Source: Eimeria necatrix
Taxonomy: Eukaryota > Apicomplexa > Conoidasida > Eucoccidiorida > Eimeriidae
Assembly (NCBI RefSeq): GCF_000499385.1
Contig: NW_013651668.1
Coordinates: 1 to 24,973 of the forward strand
DNA: 24,973 bases
Direction of reading: 5' to 3'
Made by a program: the position numbers and the translations under genes. Positions 18,390 through 24,973 of the stretch are shown here, piece by piece; within the stretch, counting starts at the first letter, position 1; every line of letters begins with the position of its first letter. The notes under the pieces are model-generated. The model was not told where the DNA came from, did not search any database, and saw only the letters and a program-made list of their open reading frames with translations.

Positions 18390-20733
18390 GTATTTTTCTG
18401 TATCATTGAACAAAGTTGGCGCACGGAGTTGATTGAGCTGTGTAGGCACCTTTTCGTGAATAAGAATTGAGCCTTTGTGCCATATAGGAGACTTGCAGAT
18501 TTACGAATTATGAATTTGCAGAAATACGCTCGTTCAGTCTTGGTACACAGCTTGGAACTGCAGCCATATAAATAAAAATGTATTTTAACCAGCTACATGC
18601 GGAAGCTTAAGTTGTTTTCGACCAATTATTGTGAAATAAGCAGTTAATATTCTATGCTTCTTCTTTTTGTTTGAACAGTCCAACATGGGATCAGCATGTA
18701 CGTCGAGATGCAACAGAGCATGAAACGCACGCAAACAACCGACAAGAAGTCTTTCTGCCAACTATGTTTTCAAAGCTATTACAGAGGCGGTGACGTTTGC
18801 ATTTATTCACAGCTTAGAGGAAGTGTTTCATTGGTCTGACATGAGGTAAAGTCCATGTAGATGGTGAAAGTATTTAGTGGCCGTTGGACAGTGTAAATTA
18901 GTGCAAATTATTTTTCCAGTGGCTTGAAGCACAGACGCGCTTTTTCTCAGACAACTGTGTGGCGCGTAGAGGGCTACATTATTTGAGCAGCATACCTGTA
19001 AAGCAAGACAATGATGACGTGACGCGTTCCATGGGTGGTGCATGTGCACATGTGCGAGTTTTTATCGCTTGCTTGGCTTCACTGCATAAGTGTATAGCAC
19101 CATTGGCTTTTATTTGCGAGTCTGTATTATTGTGGGCATTACACAGATGACGCAGATGTCGAAGCACCGCGTGTGACCTGATATGAATCCAGCTACTGTA
19201 TTGAAAACTAAAGTGTAGCCCATATTATTTATTAGCAGTTGACCAACGGTAAAGTGTTTGCATCGGGGAAAAATATCTTTCCAGTTCGTGTGCATCGTGA
19301 AACACAAAGTGAGAGCATTATAGCTCGTGCGTTAAGGACCTGAGGTATTGCGAGCCCTCATTGCGTCGAAGCATCTACGAGTACAAAGAGCCTAGAGAAC
19401 CGCAATTTTAACCATCCGTTACGATTTTCTTTAGTGAGAGCGTTACTTCCGATTCGTGAAACTGCGAGTTGGCGTGCTTACCAACATTGATTCTGCAGTA
19501 CAGGTTAAGCTCACAGAGCTCGGAACTTCGTGTGCTGCTATTTTGTATGGTCTTGTTAATGCGCTTCCTTTGGGGAGCTAAAAGGAGTGTAGGCTGAACG
19601 GCAGTGGCTAATAATGTAGGGACTAAAGTTCCACGCATAGGTACGCGAGGCAGCAGCCTAATCAGAAGTAGCACTTGGACTCCATTGTGTTGGATAAAGC
19701 AAGTTGCAGGGTATGTTGTGGCTTCCCAACCATGGTTGGCTATCGACTTTCCGGCTTTATGCAGATATGGTACTGCATGATGGCTCTTTTGACGAAGTAG
19801 GCGGGATATCGCCTTCAGTGGGCAGAGTCGCCGCCTTGAAATCGCAGAGTACTATGGACATGAGGCCAAACGGCCGTTGCGCATGGCAGTGCAGACGGCG
19901 TGCAGTCTTCTTAAAATGTGCAGGGGTATCCTAAAAGATATATTGGCTGATTATTTCTTAAAGAATAGTCACGATACCATAACAGCTACAGCATTTGAGC
20001 TATTTTCTGCATTTCACGAGGCATCTTAATGCACAGCAATAGCGCCTTCCTAGTTCGTGCGTTGAAATCATTTAGAATGAAATCTACTGCGGCAGGGGGC
20101 TGTAGACTAAAGGGAATGGATAATATGCGAGCAGGCAGGAGCCGTGTCGCAACGGCGATCTAAAGAAGCATAAATATAAAGCAGAGCAGCAGTACTGAAG
20201 CACTCCGAGCGATCTGCTGGTTTTCCAGCATTCTTTTGGCGGGGATCTGGCAGCGGCGCGCGGGAATACGTAATGAGTGCCCTTGCGCAGCTGCGGAAAG
20301 CCAGCGCATGAGGTAGTATTTTGGATTATCAGATGCACAGCGGACTGTGAAGCATTTGGACTGGGCAAGGCCGTCATTTTAATTGACAATCTAGTCGCAA
20401 GCTCGCAGCTTGCATGGCGCTGCGCTGCGCGTAGCGTTGGCACTGTTCACTTAATCGTTCTGCCCAAAGAGATTTGACACGACGCTTGCGTGTAACTTAA
20501 AAATCACGTTAAATCTTTTCAGACTTCGTACATGACTATGTGCTGCGCTAAGCCTCTGAGGACCGTCCATATCAGCATGAAACACAGGATGCTACTTCTC
20601 CAGCTGGTGCGTGGAGTCGCGAAGACAGTATTTGCCACATGCCTCATGCAACCCCAGACTGACGATCATTCACAGTGCTACAGTTTTGCTGAAGGTAAGG
20701 ATGCTCTTTCCGGCTTCCGCCGTCACTGAACAG
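18390..20733. other. Gene-poor DNA, possibly early family B phases
   Basis: No gene recognised. Candidate relatives of the family B boundary occur at about 19348 (TTGCGAG..CTCATT) and about 20057 (GTGCGTTGAAATCATTT). They are spaced 709 and 677 bases from each other and from the next unit, which fits the satellite period, but the matches are short. A 12-bp perfect palindrome lies inside the stretch at 19041-19052. Confidence 0.35.
19041..19052. repeat. 12-bp perfect palindrome
   Basis: CATGTGCACATG is its own reverse complement with no spacer. No flanking gene or repeat gives it a role. Confidence 0.6.
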
Positions 20734-21380
20734 CTGCGAGCAAACATGATAGACCTAACTCCTTGCAGAATGAGAACGTAGTAGTATCATGAAAACGGTG
20801 GATAACATGTACGTATTTAGTGATGATGAGACTTTTCATAGGCTCTTTATGCAGCAAAAGATTTGACGAGTTCAGCAGGTGTGTGAGACGTTGTCCAGGT
20901 AGCAAACGAACGTGCGTTCAGTAGCAAGAGTTCGACCGCGCAAAAGGCGTGAGCTTTTGATTTGGGCCTCTGATGTTGTGAAAAGCTTGTATGAAAACCT
21001 TTAGAAAGAACACGAAAAATGGGCAGAATTGCAAGCCGACGAAGGAACAAGCGTTCGGTGAATGCCACTGAAGAGGGAAGCACCGGCTATAAGCAGGGTT
21101 TAATCTGTTGTTCGACTTTTTTGCAGACGTCATAGCCAGCAATTTAGGGCAGATTGGGAAGGGGCGGATTCAGTCTTGAAATTTATGTACTGCCCGTCAA
21201 TCATACAATAGAAGCTGGGTTCCGGCTAAATGAGTGCCGAAGGGTCATGAAAATAATTGGATGGCCGCGTGTTTCACGAAAGGCCTATTCTAAATAGAAG
21301 ACGTAATGTTCAAGAGTGTACGGTGCAATGCAAAGCATTTTGAGATATTGATTATGGGGTGCCTTATCCAGTACCCCAGC
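20734..21380. repeat. Satellite family B, unit 0 (647 bp, diverged)
   Basis: It opens CTGCGAG with a GATAGACCTAACTCC-like continuation that parallels unit 1. A second landmark, GCTCTTTATGCAGC at about 20841, matches GTTCTTTATCTAGC in unit 1 (about 21479) at nearly the same offset (about 105 against 98 bases). Its 3' end near 21300-21350 resembles the ends of units 1-3. It is less certain than the following units. Confidence 0.45.
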
Positions 21381-22094
21381 TTGCGAGACAACCGTTTGAG
21401 AGGCGAGATCCCAAGATGACAGGGATGGGGGTGCCATTAGAAAGTAGCGAAAACAGCACTTCCTTTGAGCGAATTCAGGTTCTTTATCTAGCTTGTGGGC
21501 TTCTGATCGCGATCTGTTACTTCATCGCGTAGGGCGACTGCGACAGCAGACGTCGGCTTGTTGTGAGACTAATACTCCGAGCCGAGGACGAACGTTTGCC
21601 GAGTAAGATCAAACGCAATTGTGGAATAGGGAAAGATGCGGCGACTTGACATGGCGTGGTACACTCATTGCCCCCAGCGTTAACCGGCGAACCCGCAGAA
21701 AGCAAGGGAAATGAATGACATTGAAGACGCTAGTGTTCCGTTGTATGCTGGCTTTAAACGGAAATTTCGAGACAGGGCCGGCTTCAACAAGCTGCTTGAC
21801 CATTTCTTGCAAATTTGACACTTACGTTGGTTTTGCCTTCTATCGAACTTTCGTTGAAAATGGGTTGTTAAAATGGGGGACGATGAGGATACACTTTGAA
21901 GGTTTGTCCGCTACCTGTTGTCCACAGTACAAGAGCCAGTTTCCAGCCTTTTGAGAGCTGCAACATCAGCGGAGCGCTCATGCTGTCACATGATTCACAA
22001 AGGACTTGCTCTGTGATAAGAATATGGTGGTTGAAGCGAGTGAGATGCACTGCAGTGTTTGAACTTGTCATGGCTGTCGCTGCGAGGGAGTAGT
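21381..22094. repeat. Satellite family B, unit 1 (714 bp)
   Basis: It opens TTGCGAGACAACCGTTTGAG followed by CAAGATGACAGGGATGG. It carries a TGTGGGCTTCTGATC landmark at about 21496, aligned with unit 3. It ends with GGTGGTTGAAGCGAGTGAG-type sequence at about 22028, related to the ends of units 2 and 3. A block at 21764-21800 (CAGGG, then TTCAACAAGCTGCTT) reappears in unit 3. No intact gene is seen. Confidence 0.65.
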
Positions 22095-22778
22095 TTGCGA
22101 GCTAATCTTTTGGCAGACAAGTTCTCAAGATGACAACGATGGCGGTGACATATGTCGTTGAAAGAGAAGGGGACACTTGCAATCGCGTGTCCAGAAGGCG
22201 TGCAAATTTTTTCTTAATATATTTCTGGGCCCCTGGACAAGTATGTATGCGATATTTTCCCGTGCATGAAATCCAAATGCACGAACGGCAGCAAGCTGTG
22301 TGAACGGTAATTCAGGTCGTGAACCAGCGTGCGCCGTGTAGCAAAGTGTACAAAGGATAAATATTAGACGGTTTGATTTGGTGGTGAGCATATTACAGGA
22401 TGACATATTTAGAGGACGTAGCAAGCAGTTGAAATTACAGACTGAGGAGAGGATGCGATTATACTGGATGCTCACGCAGGACGAGGATCCTAACTTTGGA
22501 TGAGATTCATTTAGTTGTTTGAGTATTTGCTGCGATACTGCAACGCGGAGCTTGTTCAGTGTTTTCTGGACCAGAGTGGGATATTACTGGTGAACTTTAG
22601 AGCACATTTCTTTGGCTATCAACTTTGAAAGAGTTGCTGAATTACGGCAAACTGAGTGCCAAACAATATGCAGGTCGCTTGGACAGCTGAACGATATATA
22701 GAAAACATGGTCTGTAACGAAAAAGAGGCAGTTGCCAAACGTGTTTTGGCTTGCAGACTCCTAACATGAGCGACGAGT
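22095..22778. repeat. Satellite family B, unit 2 (684 bp)
   Basis: It opens TTGCGAGCTAATCTTTTGGC and then TCTCAAGATGACAACGATGG. It shares a GACAAGTATGTATGCGATATT landmark (about 22236) with unit 3 at almost the same offset (about 141 against 148 bases). It also shares GAGATTCATTTAGTTGTTTG (about 22502) with GAGATTTCATTCATTTGTTT of unit 3 (about 23225). Multiple landmarks in the same order make a chance match unlikely. Confidence 0.7.
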
Positions 22779-23491
22779 TTGCGAGTCAATCATTTGTCAG
22801 TCTAGTTCTTAAGATGCTGAAGACCGTGGCAATATGGCCCTTCACAAGGAAACGAAGACGCGTTTCAGAGACCTGCCGCCTGAGCAGCTTTTCCATTCTC
22901 GCTGAGTGCGTTTTTGGGCTTCTAATCAAGGCTGTATGTGTTATTTTTTTGGTTTCTGAAACTTAGTCACAGGGATATCAACAAACTGCTCAAGAGATAT
23001 CTCAAGCACCCGACGGCAGCTGACTGAATGGCGAGCAGCGCAGTCGCGTAACACGAAAATATATAACGCGCAACAAAAAGCGCTGTGACTAGCTGATTTG
23101 CAAACGTGTCCATGTGTACAGAGTGTACGGGAGAATTGGGATGCAGAAAAAGACTGATGTCGTTGGCATAAAGAGAGTATCATTTTGCTGCATGCTGACT
23201 TAGGGCGAAGGTTTCAGCTCAGTGGAGATTTCATTCATTTGTTTGGCCTCTTGATACATACCCGCAGCTTGAAGGAATTGTAACCTGGGGTCAATCTTTC
23301 TGGAAGAACTGGAGCAGCGTGCGCGCGCACTCGAGAACGAAAAATATCAGTTCTTGCAGGTTGGTAGCGTGGCCGCACACTTCACTCCAGGTGTTTTTAG
23401 CGAGGGCGATTGTCTCTGGAGAGAATGGTACGAAAGATGAAATGATGCTTGGTTTTATATGTCGATGAAGGGTTTTGTGGGATCGCCTGGC
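22779..23491. repeat. Satellite family B, unit 3 (713 bp)
   Basis: It opens TTGCGAGTCAATCATTTGTC and then TTCTTAAGATGCTGAAGACC. It has CAAGGCTGTATGTGTTATT at about 22927, TATCAACAAACTGCTC at about 22977-22992 (shared with unit 1), and GAGATTTCATTCATTTGTTT at about 23225 (shared with unit 2). It ends with GAATGGTACGAAAGATGAAA, related to the ends of units 1 and 2. A TGCATGC motif lies at 23189-23195. Confidence 0.7.
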
Positions 23492-23700
23492 TTGTGAGCC
23501 AGTCTTTTCGAAGACGAGTTCTCCGGAAGACTGCGAAGACGGTAGTTGGTTTGGCCGCTGCACAGACGGCGAAAGAGGTTGAGGCATTCAGTCCAAATAA
23601 CAACACGCATGGCAACTCCAGAACCACGTTGCAAGTTTTACGACAAGCATGTATGTTTTTTATTTATAAAACTTCCTAGGTACGCGGATGTCAGAGAAGT
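23492..23700. repeat. Satellite family B, unit 4 (start only)
   Basis: It opens TTGTGAGCCAGTCTTTTCG, then AGTTCTCCGGAAGACTGCGAA, matching the opening of units 1-3, with TTCTCAAGATGACAACGA of unit 2 as the clearest counterpart. After about 200 bases I can no longer follow the match, and no further phase is visible near 24.2 kb. Confidence 0.5.
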
Positions 23701-24973
23701 GCTTCAGAGTGCTTAGAGACGTGCGCGATGCGCGCGGAATAGCAGGCAACACATTCACATAGAAAAGGTATGAGGATTTAATTCGGAGTTGATGCGGTGT
23801 GTGCAGCTTACATACAAAGCTTCAATAAGAGTGAATAAACCAGATGAGATTGGGGACTCAGTTTCTTGAATCTTACTTGTGGGGCCACGAGGTTGCCGGT
23901 CAGAAATTCGGCACTTTTTCGCAAGGCTGCTACTTGCGGTTGCTATGCCGTTGAAACAATCAGAAAATGATGCTACTGCACAGAACCTCTCCCCCACTCC
24001 ATTCAGCAGGTGCATACTATACCAGAGCGGCTGCTTTCCATTTTTTTGAGTCACGCAGAATCCGAGCAGCGCTTCGACAGCCATATGGTTCACGCGAAGC
24101 ACACGCTTTGGAGGAGAAAGAATCGCTACAGCTTGTACGCTTATCAAGTGCTGTTTCGCACGTGTGCCTACCAGCACTTTTTTGACGACACAACAACAGT
24201 TTCCCCCTCATCTTTTTGTGAATACAAGCGAAGTGCCGAGACGGGTCCAGATGTGCAACTGTTGTTTCTTGTCGTACAAGAGACTGCGCCGAGTTGCAAG
24301 CAACGTGTGCAATTTACGGAGCAAGGTGTGGGAATTTACTTTGAAGATTCGACGTTGGATGCAAAATGTATGGAAGCCCTCAGAAAGAGCGCAGCAAACA
24401 GCTGATATTGTGAAGAAACGGAAGGAAAGACTTTGTCGGTAGATGCGCATCGTGGCATATGGCAGGTTCGAGACTCGAGAGGTTTCAAGTATTGTTTGAA
24501 ATTTTTGCACGTTTGCGACAAATAGTTGAGCTTTCAGTGAGCTACTCTAGAAAATAATGCGATGGTGGATGTATGGCTGATTCCGCGGCTCATTTGCTAG
24601 CTGGAATGCACAGGAGCGCGAGCGGATTTGCGCTGCGTGAGTGCCACAGAGTTAGATGAGCCCTTCGCTATCTACGTGGATCATGTAGGAGGGCATGCTC
24701 TATCGAAGAACGAGATTCGGCGTAGTACGCGGCAAACGTAACATGCTGTTGTTGCTGATCTCTTGTTTGTAGGCCTCTTGCTACTTGCGAGTAGCTGGTG
24801 AGCCAAGCATGTGCGAGGCGGAGCCATGAGAGGAAAGCGACTTCAGTGATACGAGCATCGCGAATATACGATGAGGCCGATTCGTCACGTCCAGACAACG
24901 CGTAGTGTTTTCTCGAATCAGTCCTTGTCCTTCTGGTCATTTGTTAATTCAGTTTTGCTTCGTGGTCGGAAGT
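23701..24973. other. Gene-poor DNA with overlapping frames, window end
   Basis: No gene can be supported. Frames overlap on both strands at 23755-24177 (-), 24010-24405 (+), 24164-24442 (+) and 24208-24510 (-), each without a recognisable domain. The G-over-C bias is interrupted around 23.96-24.2 kb (13 G and 14 C in the line 24001-24060) and returns (23 G and 12 C in 24601-24660). The interruption could mark a small functional island or an insertion into the satellite DNA. Confidence 0.4.

Larger units (their letters stand above)
6850..24973 (+). other. Long-range strand asymmetry (G over C on the plus strand)
   Basis: I counted bases in sampled 60-base lines. Before 6.8 kb, G against C is 15/17 (1441), 12/14 (3601), 10/13 (4741) and 14/16 (5581). 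After it, counts are 22/11 (8041), 20/12 (9301), 21/7 (12301), 19/6 (15601), 16/9 (22501) and 23/12 (24601). The line at 22501 also has 23 T and 12 A. The bias covers repeats and non-repeats alike, so it is not a by-product of one satellite. A long-range compositional bias of this kind has been reported for gene-poor silenced regions of Toxoplasma gondii. Confidence 0.7.

Noticed and set aside
18045..18449. 134-codon minus-strand frame with a serine-glycine run
   Set aside because: The low-complexity run is simply the translation of the CTG/CAG hairpin, and the rest has no recognisable feature.
23291..23587. Apparent globin-like segment on the minus strand
   Set aside because: A short helix-like stretch (SPETIALAKNTW) brought globins to mind, but there is no haem-binding histidine pattern or supporting length, and it falls inside family B satellite DNA.
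23755..24177. 140-codon minus-strand frame as a gene
   Set aside because: It opens only with GTG, has no recognisable domain and is overlapped by equally long frames on the other strand.
1..24973. Transposon, retroelement, CRISPR array or bacterial defence island
   Set aside because: No reverse transcriptase or transposase motifs, no terminal repeats with target duplications, no short regular repeat-spacer arrays and no prokaryote-style gene packing were seen.

Overview
This window looks like gene-poor DNA from a eukaryotic nuclear genome, not a bacterial or viral locus. In 25 kb no reading frame exceeds about 170 codons, and there are no operon-like gene runs, ribosome binding sites or recognisable protein families. 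Sampled 60-base lines average about 47% GC. I see no rRNA or tRNA gene, no CRISPR array and no recognisable transposon. My best guess is a coccidian apicomplexan, with Toxoplasma gondii or a close relative most likely. That is an inference from overall character: gene-free DNA with a long-range strand bias, old diverged satellites, isolated small secreted-protein-like ORFs, scattered TGCATGC motifs and two short matches to the TTTAGGG telomere repeat. It resembles what has been described for Toxoplasma telomere-associated (subtelomeric-like) and centromere-like silenced regions. No sequence identity to a known locus was established.

Layout. (1) Bases 1 to about 5.9 kb are high-complexity DNA with near-balanced G and C. 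They hold a 38-bp and a 31-bp tandem duplication and a few short palindromes, but no convincing gene. (2) Bases 5909-6382 (+) hold the best protein candidate: 157 residues with an N-terminal signal-like hydrophobic segment and a second membrane-spanning segment. It may be the first exon of a spliced gene. (3) From about 6.9 kb almost to the end, the plus strand is persistently richer in G than C (and in many places in T over A). (4) Bases 8977-12370 hold four diverged copies of a 0.7-1.05 kb tandem satellite (family A), with decayed fragments probably continuing to about 16 kb. (5) A 156-bp direct repeat lies at about 14.1-14.4 kb and an 87-bp array at 16.8-17.1 kb. (6) A long GC-rich CTG/CAG hairpin lies at 18.34-18.39 kb. 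(7) From about 20.7 to 23.5 kb and beyond is a second satellite (family B) with 650-714 bp spacing and at least five phases. It may be detectable back to 19.35 kb.

Taken together, the window is best read as two separate, very diverged kilobase-scale satellites set in strand-asymmetric and probably silenced chromatin, with at most one or two small lineage-specific genes. The most interesting points are the two undocumented-looking satellites, the start of the strand asymmetry right after the only plausible gene, and short minus-strand reading frames that are conserved between satellite copies.
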